Positions 25,696 through 33,939 of a stretch of DNA of 41,179 nt are shown piece after piece. This DNA is from Streptomyces luteolus. GTDB lineage: Bacteria > Actinomycetota > Actinomycetes > Streptomycetales > Streptomycetaceae. The DNA is taken from positions 1 to 41,179 of the forward strand of contig NZ_JASCIS010000062.1 in the NCBI RefSeq assembly GCF_029968015.1, given 5' to 3'. Under the pieces are notes generated by a model. The model saw only the letters and a program-made list of their open reading frames with translations, searched no databases and was not told where the DNA came from. The stretch's first letter is position 1. Each line of letters opens with the position of its first letter. The position numbers were made by a program, and so were the translations under genes.

Positions 25696-28600
25696 GTGGA
25701 AACCACCACGCTGAACGCACGGACAAGCACGCCCCTGGGGGAGACCCGGGTCGCCGACCTGCTCGGTCAGCAGGCCGCGGTACGACCGGCCGAGACGGCG
25801 GTCGTACACCAGGACAGAAGACTGACGTACGACGAACTGAACAGCGCGGCAGAGCAGTTGGGCGGTGAACTGCGCCGCCTGGGCGTCACCGCGGACACCC
25901 CGGTCGGGCTGTATGTCGAGCCGTCGCTCGAACTGATGGTCGGCGCGTGGGGCATCCTCGCCTCCGGCGGCGCCTACCTGCCGCTCTCACCGGAGTACCC
26001 GGAGGACCGGCTGCGCTACATGGTCGAGAACTCGGGCACGGAAGTCCTGGTGACCCAGGAGCATCTGACGGCGAGAGCGGAGGAACTCGCTCCACCAGGA
26101 GTCACGGTGATCGCCCTGACCCCTGAGGGCACCGTCATCCCTGAGGGCACCGTCACCCCTGAGGGTCCCGCCACCAGGGCGCACACCACCGGCACCCGTC
26201 CGCCGGCGCGGTCCGCTCCCCGCGCGCACGACCTCGCGTACGTCATCTACACCTCGGGCTCCACCGGCCGCCCGAAGGGAGTGATGATCGAGCACCGCGC
26301 GATCGTCTCCCAGCTGCGCTGGATGCGGGACCACGGTCATCTGGGCCCCGGCACCACCGTGCTGCAGAAGACCCCCATGAGCTTCGACGCCGCACAGTGG
26401 GAGATCCTCGCTCCCGCCGTCGGCGGGCGGGTCGTCATGGGAACGCCCGGGATCTACCGTGATCCCGAGGCCCTCATCGAGACCGTCATCCGGAACGAGG
26501 TCACCACGCTGCAGTGTGTTCCCACACTGCTGCAGGCGCTTCTGGACACGGAGACCCTTCCGTCGTGCACGTCGCTCAGCCGGGTGTTCTCCGGGGGCGA
26601 GGCGCTGACCGTCAAGCTGGCGCGGGAGTTCGCCGCGCAACTGCCGCACACGTCCCTGGTGAATCTGTACGGGCCGACCGAGTGCACCATCAACGCGACG
26701 GCGCATCGCGTGGCCCCGGAGACGCTCGCCGGAGACGACCAGTCGGCGATCGTTCCCATCGGTGTGCCGGTGGACCACACGATGTGCTTCATCCTGGACG
26801 AGAACCTGCAGCCGGTGGAGATCGGTGAGAAGGGCGAGCTGTACATCGGCGGGATCCAACTGGCGCGCGGCTACCTGAACCTTCCGGACCAGACAAGGGA
26901 ACGCTTCGTCACCGCACCCGAGTTCGTCCCCTGCGACCGCCTCTACCGGACCGGTGACCTGGCGTACTGGAACGAGGACGGGACGATCCAGTTCTCCGGA
27001 CGGGCCGACTCCCAGGTCAAGCTGCGCGGCTACCGGGTGGAGCTGGAGGAGGTCGCCTCCGCGATCGAGGAGCACACCTGGGTACGGCGCGCGGCCACGG
27101 TGGTCGTCGACGATCCCCGTACCGGCTTCCAGAACCTCGTCGCCTGCGTGGAGCTGAACCCCAGGGAAGCCGCCCTGATGGACCAGGGCAGCCACGGCGC
27201 CCACCACCAGTCCAAGTCCAGCAAGCTGCAGGTCAAGGCCCAGCTGTCCAACGCGGGGCTGCGCGACCCCGACGAGCTGCGGGACCGGCCCGTGGTCGAG
27301 CTGTCCGGGCGCGAGGAGTCGCACGAGCAGCGCCGTCAGGTGTTCGCCCGCAAGACCTACCGCTTCTACGAGGGCGGCCAGGTCTCCTACGCCGACCTGC
27401 GGGAGCTGCTCAAGCCGCGTGAGGTGTCCGCCTTTCGGCGGCCCGTCAGCAGGCTGGCCCCGGCCGAACTGGGCGAGATCCTGCGCTGGTTCGGGCCGTT
27501 CCACAGCGAGGACCGGCTGCTGCCGAAGTACGCCTACGCCTCCCCCGGCGCGCTCTACGCCACCCAGATGTACCTGGAGACCAGCGGCGGACTCGCCGGA
27601 CTAGACGCCGGCGTCTACTACTTCCACCCCGTGGACCACCGGCTCGTCCTGGTCGGCGCGGCACGCTCCGGCGCACCGGAAGGCCTGCGGGTGCACTTCC
27701 TGGGCAAGAAGCGGGCGATCGAGCCCGTGTACAGCAACAACATCCAGGAGGTCCTTGAGTTCGAGACCGGCCACATGCTGGGCGTGTTCGAGGAGGTCCT
27801 GCCCTCGTACGGGCTGACGATCCGCCCCGGCACACAGCGGGAGACGGTGCGCGAGGCGCTGGACGTGGCCGAGGAGGACTACTGCCTGGGCACGTTCGAG
27901 ATCGTCCCGAACGACGGCCTGCCCGGCCACGACGACGTCGAACTCTTCCTCCAGACGCACCCCGGCAAGGTGCCGGGCCTGCCGACCGGTCTGTACCGCC
28001 ACGCCTGCGGCGACTTCGAGCGCGTATCCGACGAGATGGTGCGCAAGAAGGACGTGATCGCGATCAACCAGGGTGTGTACGAGGCCGCGAGCTTCGGCAT
28101 CACCGCCGTCAGCAGGGCCGAGGACAGCAGGCTCGCGTACGTGGAACTCGGGAAGAAGCTGCACCATCTGCAGCGCAACGGGCTGCGCCTGGGCTTCATG
28201 TCCTCCGGGTACTCGTCGAAGAGCGGGCACCCGCTGCCGGCCGCGCAGCGCATCGACGCCGTCCTCGCCGCCGCCGGTATCGGATCGGGGGCCTCGTACT
28301 TCTTCCTCGGGGGCAAGGTCAGCGAGGAGCAGACGCTCTCCACCGGGATGCGCGAGGACTCCGTCCACATGCGCGGCCCGACGGAGATCATCCGCGACGA
28401 CCTCGCGAGGCTCCTGCCCGACTACATGATTCCCAACCGGGTGCTCGTCCTCGACGACCTTCCGCTCACCGCCAACGGCAAGATCGACCGCGCCGCCCTC
28501 GCGGCCACGGAGCAGGTGAGCGGCTCCGCCCAGACGTCCCCCTGCGTCGCACCCGTGACACCGGCCGAGCGGTGGCTGGCCGAGGCCTGGGGGCGGGCGT

Positions 28601-29640
28601 TGAAGTACGCGGACGTGTCGATGGAGGACGGCTTCTTCGAGGCCGGCGGCAACTCACTGACCGCCGTGATGCTCACCCGGGTGATCAACCGGGAGTTCGG
28701 GATATCGCTCCCGCTGCAGATCCTCTTCGAACACCCGAAGCTGAAGGATCTGGCCGCGCACATCGAGACGGTACGGGCAACGGCAGCCCACGCCGGGGAA
28801 GGCGGCGTGGCCCCCTCGTCCCGCCTGGTGCGACTGCACGAGAACGGGGCGGGAAGCCCGGTGTTCTGCTGGCCCGGCCTCGGCGGCTACCCGATGAACC
28901 TGCGGCTCCTCGCCCGCGAGGCGGGTATGCCGGGCAGCTTCTACGGCATCCAGTCGGCCGGGATCAACAGCGGGGAGGTGCCGTATCCGACCATCCGCGA
29001 GATGGCGGCCGCCGATGTGGCGGAGATCCGGCGCCTGCAGCCCGAAGGGCCGTACACGCTGTGGGGTTACTCCTTCGGCGCCCGGGTGGCGTTCGAGACG
29101 GCGTTCCAGCTCGAACAGGCCGGGCAGCGGGTGGCGGACCTGCTGCTGATCTGCCCCGGCAACCCCAAGGTGCGACAGGCGGACGGGCGTCGGCACGGCC
29201 GCGAGGCCTCCTACCGCAACCCGGCCTACGTGACGATCCTCTTCTCCGTCTTCGCGGGCTCGATCGCCGGTCCCGAGCTTGACGCCTGCCTGTCGGCCAC
29301 GCACGACGAGGACAGCTTCGTGGCCTTCGTCACCGCCGCCTTCCCGGCGCTCGACGAAGAGCTGGTGCGCCGCATCACCCGCATCGTCGGGCAGACCTAC
29401 GCGTTCGACTACTCGTTCGTCGAGCTGGCCGAGCGGCGCATCGAGGCGCCGGTGACGATCTTCCGGGCGTCCGGCGACGACTACTCCTTCATCGAGGGCC
29501 GGTCCGGCTGGTCCGCCGCCCCGCCCACCGTGATCGACCTGGAGGGCGACCACTACCAGGTGCTCAGGGACCAAGGCATCGCCGAGCTGGTGTCGGCCAT
29601 CCGCGACCGGCTCGCCGCGACCCCGGCAGCGGCGCGGTGA
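25696..29640 (+). CDS. Indigoidine-synthetase-like single-module NRPS (A with inserted oxidase, T, TE)
   Basis: A 1314-residue NRPS, close to the 1280 or so of BpsA/IndC. The A domain (about 10-500 and 890-935) has YTSGSTGRPKGVMIEH, SFDAAQWEIL, NLYGPTECTIN, LYRTGDLAYWN and KLRGYRVELEEV. Between the last of these and the A10 motif (LTANGKID) sits an FMN-dependent oxidase domain of about 400 residues, marked by VFARKTYRFYEGGQVSYADL, SPGALYATQMYLE, FMSSGYSSKSGHPLPAAQR and REDSVHMRGP. The T domain has FFEAGGNSLTAV (Ser near 985) and the TE has GYSFGARVAFE near 1124. Read against GrsA, the specificity residues are D-A-W-Q-F-G-L-I-N-K, as expected for L-Gln activation in the indigoidine group. GTG 25696 has GAAGGAG at 25683-25689. 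It needs a phosphopantetheinyl transferase from elsewhere. Confidence 0.93.
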   Translation: METTTLNARTSTPLGETRVADLLGQQAAVRPAETAVVHQDRRLTYDELNSAAEQLGGELRRLGVTADTPVGLYVEPSLELMVGAWGILASGGAYLPLSPEYPEDRLRYMVENSGTEVLVTQEHLTARAEELAPPGVTVIALTPEGTVIPEGTVTPEGPATRAHTTGTRPPARSAPRAHDLAYVIYTSGSTGRPKGVMIEHRAIVSQLRWMRDHGHLGPGTTVLQKTPMSFDAAQWEILAPAVGGRVVMGTPGIYRDPEALIETVIRNEVTTLQCVPTLLQALLDTETLPSCTSLSRVFSGGEALTVKLAREFAAQLPHTSLVNLYGPTECTINATAHRVAPETLAGDDQSAIVPIGVPVDHTMCFILDENLQPVEIGEKGELYIGGIQLARGYLNLPDQTRERFVTAPEFVPCDRLYRTGDLAYWNEDGTIQFSGRADSQVKLRGYRVELEEVASAIEEHTWVRRAATVVVDDPRTGFQNLVACVELNPREAALMDQGSHGAHHQSKSSKLQVKAQLSNAGLRDPDELRDRPVVELSGREESHEQRRQVFARKTYRFYEGGQVSYADLRELLKPREVSAFRRPVSRLAPAELGEILRWFGPFHSEDRLLPKYAYASPGALYATQMYLETSGGLAGLDAGVYYFHPVDHRLVLVGAARSGAPEGLRVHFLGKKRAIEPVYSNNIQEVLEFETGHMLGVFEEVLPSYGLTIRPGTQRETVREALDVAEEDYCLGTFEIVPNDGLPGHDDVELFLQTHPGKVPGLPTGLYRHACGDFERVSDEMVRKKDVIAINQGVYEAASFGITAVSRAEDSRLAYVELGKKLHHLQRNGLRLGFMSSGYSSKSGHPLPAAQRIDAVLAAAGIGSGASYFFLGGKVSEEQTLSTGMREDSVHMRGPTEIIRDDLARLLPDYMIPNRVLVLDDLPLTANGKIDRAALAATEQVSGSAQTSPCVAPVTPAERWLAEAWGRALKYADVSMEDGFFEAGGNSLTAVMLTRVINREFGISLPLQILFEHPKLKDLAAHIETVRATAAHAGEGGVAPSSRLVRLHENGAGSPVFCWPGLGGYPMNLRLLAREAGMPGSFYGIQSAGINSGEVPYPTIREMAAADVAEIRRLQPEGPYTLWGYSFGARVAFETAFQLEQAGQRVADLLLICPGNPKVRQADGRRHGREASYRNPAYVTILFSVFAGSIAGPELDACLSATHDEDSFVAFVTAAFPALDEELVRRITRIVGQTYAFDYSFVELAERRIEAPVTIFRASGDDYSFIEGRSGWSAAPPTVIDLEGDHYQVLRDQGIAELVSAIRDRLAATPAAAR
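26121..26165. repeat. 18-bp tandem repeat inside the NRPS gene
   Basis: CCCTGAGGGCACCGTCAT, the same with a final C, and a half copy, encoding T-P-E-G-T-V/I twice and a half in the linker before the A3 motif. It is in frame and lies in a loop that varies among relatives. Confidence 0.85.
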
Positions 29641-30287
29641 GCGCCGCCCGGCCGGTTCCTCGCGTCCTGCTCGTGATGCCAGGACCAGGTCTCGTACGAG
29701 CGGCCGCCGACGCGGGCCTGGATTTCTGGGCGGTCACCGATCCCCGACTCGGGCCGCCGGAGCCGCTGGTGAAGGCGGGCATCCCGCACCAACGCCTGGT
29801 GTCCGCCGACTTCGGCGAGGTGTCCGCGCTGCGCACCCTCCTGACGGCCCTGGCCCGGCAGCACGACGTGCGGCATGTGCTCTCTCTGGCGGGCGACTCC
29901 GGGTCCGCGCTCGCTGCCGGGGCCGCGACGACCGCCCGAGCGGTGCACCGCGCGCTCTTCCCGGAGCGGGAGGCGGCCGCGAGCCGCCTGCCCGATCCCT
30001 CCGCCCTGCGGCGCCTCATCGGCAGGAGCGGGGCCCCGGTGGACGGCCCCGGCCCTGTGTTCGGGGTCAGGACTCTCACCGTCGACGGGATGCACCTGGT
30101 CGCCGACATCACGGCGGCCGGCCCCGCCGCGCGGCCACCCACCGAGTCGCAGCGCTCCGTCATCCGGCAGGCCGTACGTGACCTTCTCGACCTGGTCGGA
30201 TACGAGTCGGGCGCGGCGCGGACCGACGTACTGCTCACTGCGAGGGGAGCCCGCGTCGTGGCTTCCCGGGAGCTGGGCCACGGATGA
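29637..30287 (+). CDS. Degenerate ATP-grasp homologue lacking the nucleotide-binding core
   Basis: A 216-residue protein. Its N-terminal part (RVLLVMPGPGLVRAAADAGL through VRHVLSLAGDSGSALAAGAA) lines up with the pre-ATP-grasp domain of ligases like the one at 19187-20632. After SALRRLIGRSG it jumps to DGPGPVFGVRTLTVDGMHLV, which matches the segment DGPEFSVESFSFAGRHVIVA of that ligase. About 100 residues with the lysine and glycine-rich loops are missing. The end, LLDLVGYESGAARTDVLLTA followed by RGARVVASRELG, matches the metal-binding end but lacks the Glu and Asn that hold Mg-ATP. It should therefore be catalytically dead, perhaps a binding or regulatory partner. It is coupled to the NRPS gene by a GTGA overlap. 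The alignment is by eye. Confidence 0.65.
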   Translation: MSAARPVPRVLLVMPGPGLVRAAADAGLDFWAVTDPRLGPPEPLVKAGIPHQRLVSADFGEVSALRTLLTALARQHDVRHVLSLAGDSGSALAAGAATTARAVHRALFPEREAAASRLPDPSALRRLIGRSGAPVDGPGPVFGVRTLTVDGMHLVADITAAGPAARPPTESQRSVIRQAVRDLLDLVGYESGAARTDVLLTARGARVVASRELGHG

Positions 30288-30308
30288 GACGGCCGGGCCG
30301 ATATGCGC

Positions 30309-30351
30309 GGGAACGGGAACAGGAACGGGAACGGGAGCAGGAACGGGACGG
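30309..30351. repeat. GGGAAC/AGGAAC short repeats before the small peptide gene
   Basis: A purine-rich stretch made of GGGAACGGGAACAGGAAC-type units (6-nt base, 18-nt higher unit) lies between the degenerate ATP-grasp gene and the small secreted peptide. In the frame from ATG 30284 it would encode an Arg/Glu run, but the better start downstream suggests that it is untranslated. Confidence 0.8.
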
Positions 30352-30457
30352 GATCCGACCGGTATCGGGCGCGGCGAGTATCGACCCATCGAAAGCGGCC
30401 GCAGGAAACGCGAGCCGCACACCGCTGCACACCGCTCGACACCAAGGAGAAACGAAC

Positions 30458-30607
30458 ATGCGACGCGCGCTCACCGGACTCATGGGAATCCTCGCGGCGG
30501 CCGCCCTGGCGCTCGGCGTCGGTGCGGCAGCCCACCTGCCGACGGCGGACGGCCCGTCGGCGGGGCACGAGGTCCTCGCGGGCGAACCGAGCCCGAACCT
30601 CCCGTAG
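30458..30607 (+). CDS. Small secreted peptide
   Basis: A 49-residue product with a clear signal peptide: MRR, then the hydrophobic stretch ALTGLMGILAAAALALGVGA with a likely cleavage after A-A-A-H or nearby, leaving about 20 residues (THE end reads AGHEVLAGEPSPNLP). ATG 30458 has AAGGAG at 30444-30449, eight bases upstream, an excellent site. A longer frame from ATG 30284, overlapping the previous stop by ATGA, runs through a repeat and is less likely. It is the last gene in the NRPS operon direction and converges with the SARP gene. Similar tiny secreted proteins are frequent in Streptomyces; no role is known, and a signalling or structural role is only a guess. Confidence 0.6.
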   Translation: MRRALTGLMGILAAAALALGVGAAAHLPTADGPSAGHEVLAGEPSPNLP

Positions 30608-30623
30608 CGCCCGAGGCCTCGGT

Positions 30624-33600
30624 TCACCACGCCCGGCGGCACTCCGGCAGGCCCATGAAGTCGAACAGCTCGGCGGCCGCGGCGCGGTGCTCGGCCGCCG
30701 CTCCCCGGTCGCCGAGCGCCTCGGCGACATGGCCAAGGCCCACCAGCGCCCGGGTCTCCTCGGAGCGGTAGCCCATCGCCGAGGCGACCTTGTGCGCATG
30801 CGCGTGCAGGGACTGTGCCCTGGCGTACTCGCCCCGCCTCATATGGAAACGCCCCACGATGTTCTCCACCTTCACGAGCCGGACCGGAGAGCCCCCCGTA
30901 CGGACGAGATCGAGGGCCCTCTGCGCGAAGTCGCTCACCCCGGCCTCCTCCCCGCAGAGGTGGGCGACCTCGGCAGACAGAGCGGACACCAGGGCAACGT
31001 CCCCCGGCGGTCTGGTCTCGTCGCAGAGGTCGCGGGCGCGCTTGAGGAAGTCGTAGGCCTCGCCCATCTCACCGAGGCCCAGATGGGCGAAGGCCAGCTC
31101 GGTCAGAGCCGTGAGCTCGTTCTCGCGGTAGCCGAGCGGACCACTGATGTCCCACGCACGGCGAGCGGCCGCAGCGGCTTCCTCGTACTGGCCAAGCTGA
31201 TCATGCACCGTGCTCAGCATGGTCAGGTTGTCCGCCTCGGCTCGCGGTGTGCCCAGCTCCCCGCTCAGGACGACGGAACGTTGCAGCAACGGCAGGGCTT
31301 CGTCGAACCGGCCGAGGACCGCGAGGAGCATGCCGACGCCCGACTCGTGATGCGCCTGGGTCGCCCTGTCCCCCGCACGTATTGCGAGGTCCCGCCCTTC
31401 GGCGGCGATGGCGAGCCCCTCCTCGAAGCGGCCGAGCTTCCAGCACGCCACCCCGAGGTTCGACAGAGCCACGCACAGCAGGGCGGCATCGTCGATGCGG
31501 CGGGCGGCGGCGACCGCGAGGTGGCAGAGGCTCCAGAACTCGTCGAACCGTCCCCGCGCGTTCAAGTAGAAGCTGAGATTGCGGACCAGACCGATGGTGT
31601 GGCGGTCGTGCCCGTGCCGTTCGGCGAGGGGCGCGGCCGCCACCAGTCCACTGTGCTCGTGGTCGAACCAGCTCCACGCCAGGGCGGCGTCGTCCAGCGG
31701 CGGCAGCTCGCCCCGGTACGCCGCGAGACCGGTGGGACGGTGCACCCGGCCGGGGAACAGCACGGTGCACGCCGTCTCCGTCGCCGTCAGGTAGTAGTCG
31801 AGCAGACGCTCGACCGCCGCCGCGTCGTCCTCCTCGGTCACTCCCGAGCGCAGCTTGTGGGCGAAGCTCCGCACCAGGTCGTGGAAGGTGTAGACACCGA
31901 TGTCGGGCTGCTGCAGCAGATGGACGTCGAGCAGCAGCTCAAGGGTGTCCTCGGCCTCCCGCGCGTCCATGCCGAGGAGCGCCGCCGCCGACCGGACGTC
32001 GATCCGCTTGCCCGGGTGCAGCCCCAGGAGCCTGAACGCGGCACGGTGCCGCTCGTCCATCGACTGGTACGACAGCTGCAGGGTCACCTCGACGCCGCGT
32101 TCGCCGGACCGCAGCTCGTTCAGCCGGTGCGTCTCGTCGCGCAGCCGCTCGACCAGATAACTCACCGTCCAGCGCGGCCGGTTGCGCAGTCGGGCCGTCG
32201 CGATGCGCAGGGCGAGCGGCAGCTGCCCGCAGAGCTCGGCGAGTTCGACGGCCGCCTCCGGCTCCGCGTCCACCCGGGCCGCACCCAGCGTCTCCGCGAC
32301 CAGCGCGGCGCTGTCCTCGGCCGTCATCAGACCGACGGACACCCACTCGACACCGTCGAGGTCGAGGAGCCTCGCGCGGCTGGTGGTCAGCACCAGGCAG
32401 CCGGGGGAGGCCGGCAGCAGCGGCCTGATCTGCTCGGCGTCGGCGGCGTTGTCGAGCAGGAGCAGCATCTTCCGGCCCGCGAGAGTCGCCCGCCACAGCT
32501 GCGTACGCCCGGCCGGATCATCGGGAATGCGGTCACCCGGGACACCGGCCATCCGCAGCAGGGTGTCCAGTACGGTCCCCGGCGGTACGGGCTGCTCGCC
32601 GGGCGTGAAGCCCCGCAGGTCGACGTAGAGCTGCCCGCCCGGGAACTGTTCGGCCAGCTGATGGGCGGCCTGCACCGCGAGGGCCGTCTTGCCCACGCCT
32701 CCCATGCCGTCGATGGCCACGACCCGCACGGACTGCTCGCCCGGCGGGCTGCCGGCCACCGGGTCGAGCAGCTCGGCCAGCTCCTTGGCCCGCCCGGTGA
32801 AGTCGGGCAGGCAGTACGGCAGGGTGCAGGGCGCCTCCGATGCTTCCGCCGCCCCTTCGGAACCGGCTTCCTGCCGGCCCGCGACGCCGTGCGGATCCGG
32901 CGCGGCCTGGGGGCCCGGCACCCGGCCATCCCGCACCCGGCCATCCCGCGCCAGGCCATCCCGCGCCAGGCCGCCCGCCTCCGGAGCCCGGTCGTGGACC
33001 GCCGCCTCGGCAGCGGGTGCCTGCGGCGCGGGCGCGGCGAGCGCCGGGCTGTCCCGGAGGATGTCCTCGTACAACCTGGCAAGCCGTGGCCCGGGATCGA
33101 TGCCGAGCTCGTCGACGAGCAGCGCGCGTACCTTGCCGTACTCCTCCAGCGCCTCGGCCTGTCGGCCGGAGCGGTAGAGGGCGAGCATCAGATGGCCGCG
33201 CAACGTCTCGCGCAACGGGTGCTCGGTGACCAGCGCCCGCGCGTCGGGCACCAGCTCGGCGCTCTCGCCCAGCGCGAGGCGGAGTTCGCACAGCCGCTCG
33301 GCGGCGGCGAGGCGTCGCTCCTCCAGGGCGGTCGCCGCCGCGTCGATCACCGGGCCGCCCGAACCGGACAGCACGGCTCCCTGCCACAGGGCGAGCGCGG
33401 TCCGCAGCTCCGTCGCGGCCGGCCGCTGCCGCCCCTCCTGTACGGCCTGCTCGGCTGCCCGGACCCGGATGCCGAACTCAAGCAGGTCCAGCTGGTCGTC
33501 CGCCACCGCCACCCGGTAGCCGGGCCCGTCGGTCAGGATCACCGCGCTGCCGCCGGGGATACGCCGACGCAGGTCGGCGACGGCCTTGCGCACCTGGTGC

Positions 33601-33812
33601 GTGGCGGTTGCCGGGGGCTCGCCCTCCCACGCGGCATCGACCAGGCGCGGGATGGTCACCACCCGCCCGGTCTCCAGGAGCAGGGTCGCAAGGACCCGCT
33701 CCTGGATCGCCCCGCCGAGGCGCATCCGCACCCCGTCGGCCCACCCCTCAAGCGGGCCGAGGACGTTGAAACGCAGGGTCGGCGCAGGTCTGTCTGGCTC
33801 GATTTCGCTCAT
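30624..33812 (-). CDS. SARP (AfsR/DnrI/RedD-like) regulator with NB-ARC and TPR domains
   Basis: A 1062-residue AfsR-type activator. Residues about 12-100 are the OmpR-like winged helix (RFNVLGPLEGWADGVRMRLG, TATHQVRKAVADLRRRIPGG). Residues 110-255 are the bacterial transcriptional activation domain (LREALHG-type RETLRGHLMLALYRSGRQAE). After a repeat-containing linker comes an NB-ARC ATPase with Walker A GMGGVGKTALAVQAA (about 365-380) and Walker B-like KMLLLLDNAADAEQ. The rest is TPR repeats. It would activate the cluster by binding direct repeats near promoters. ATG 33812 is preferred (GGGGAA upstream); GTG 33839 is the other choice. It is adjacent to, and converges on, the NRPS operon, so it is probably cluster-specific. 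Confidence 0.92.
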   Translation of the reverse strand: MSEIEPDRPAPTLRFNVLGPLEGWADGVRMRLGGAIQERVLATLLLETGRVVTIPRLVDAAWEGEPPATATHQVRKAVADLRRRIPGGSAVILTDGPGYRVAVADDQLDLLEFGIRVRAAEQAVQEGRQRPAATELRTALALWQGAVLSGSGGPVIDAAATALEERRLAAAERLCELRLALGESAELVPDARALVTEHPLRETLRGHLMLALYRSGRQAEALEEYGKVRALLVDELGIDPGPRLARLYEDILRDSPALAAPAPQAPAAEAAVHDRAPEAGGLARDGLARDGRVRDGRVPGPQAAPDPHGVAGRQEAGSEGAAEASEAPCTLPYCLPDFTGRAKELAELLDPVAGSPPGEQSVRVVAIDGMGGVGKTALAVQAAHQLAEQFPGGQLYVDLRGFTPGEQPVPPGTVLDTLLRMAGVPGDRIPDDPAGRTQLWRATLAGRKMLLLLDNAADAEQIRPLLPASPGCLVLTTSRARLLDLDGVEWVSVGLMTAEDSAALVAETLGAARVDAEPEAAVELAELCGQLPLALRIATARLRNRPRWTVSYLVERLRDETHRLNELRSGERGVEVTLQLSYQSMDERHRAAFRLLGLHPGKRIDVRSAAALLGMDAREAEDTLELLLDVHLLQQPDIGVYTFHDLVRSFAHKLRSGVTEEDDAAAVERLLDYYLTATETACTVLFPGRVHRPTGLAAYRGELPPLDDAALAWSWFDHEHSGLVAAAPLAERHGHDRHTIGLVRNLSFYLNARGRFDEFWSLCHLAVAAARRIDDAALLCVALSNLGVACWKLGRFEEGLAIAAEGRDLAIRAGDRATQAHHESGVGMLLAVLGRFDEALPLLQRSVVLSGELGTPRAEADNLTMLSTVHDQLGQYEEAAAAARRAWDISGPLGYRENELTALTELAFAHLGLGEMGEAYDFLKRARDLCDETRPPGDVALVSALSAEVAHLCGEEAGVSDFAQRALDLVRTGGSPVRLVKVENIVGRFHMRRGEYARAQSLHAHAHKVASAMGYRSEETRALVGLGHVAEALGDRGAAAEHRAAAAELFDFMGLPECRRAW
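32926..32970. repeat. Three 15-bp tandem repeats in the SARP linker
   Basis: CCATCCCGCACCCGG followed by two copies of CCATCCCGCGCCAGG, encoding (G-L-A-R-D / G-R-V-R-D)n between the activation domain and the ATPase domain. It is in frame and in a linker. Confidence 0.9.
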
Positions 33813-33869
33813 CAGTACATTTCCCCGTAGGTCGCACAAGCTCCCAGGCAGGGGCCGTGTGGGAGGGTG

Positions 33870-33900
33870 ATTCTACGTCTATGGCCCTGGAACACCAGGG
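33870..33900 (-). promoter_or_regulatory. Probable promoter and inverted repeat for the SARP gene
   Basis: On the minus strand TAGAAT (33870-33875) is a near-perfect -10 about 57 nt before the start codon. Seventeen nt further upstream the inverted repeat CCCTGG-AACA-CCAGGG (33885-33900) covers the -35 position, where the -35 match is weak. A weak -35 under a palindrome is what an activator- or repressor-controlled promoter would look like. Confidence 0.4.
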
Positions 33901-33939
33901 GGGTCTGACAGCGATATCGAGCCACCCGGGGCGTGGCAC

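Noticed and set aside
25415..25726. Antisense polyleucine / polycysteine frames over the CAG repeat
   Set aside because: They are simply other readings of the CAGCAGCAA array.
30284..30457. Longer start (ATG 30284) for the small secreted peptide
   Set aside because: It would place an Arg/Glu repeat and 58 residues before a normal signal peptide; the internal ATG at 30458 has the far better ribosome site.
30303..33830. 1175-codon plus-strand open frame opposite the SARP gene
   Set aside because: Its translation is low-complexity Arg/Gly/Ala/Gln-rich text with no domain, as expected for the antisense of a high-GC gene; the minus strand encodes a full SARP-NB-ARC-TPR protein.
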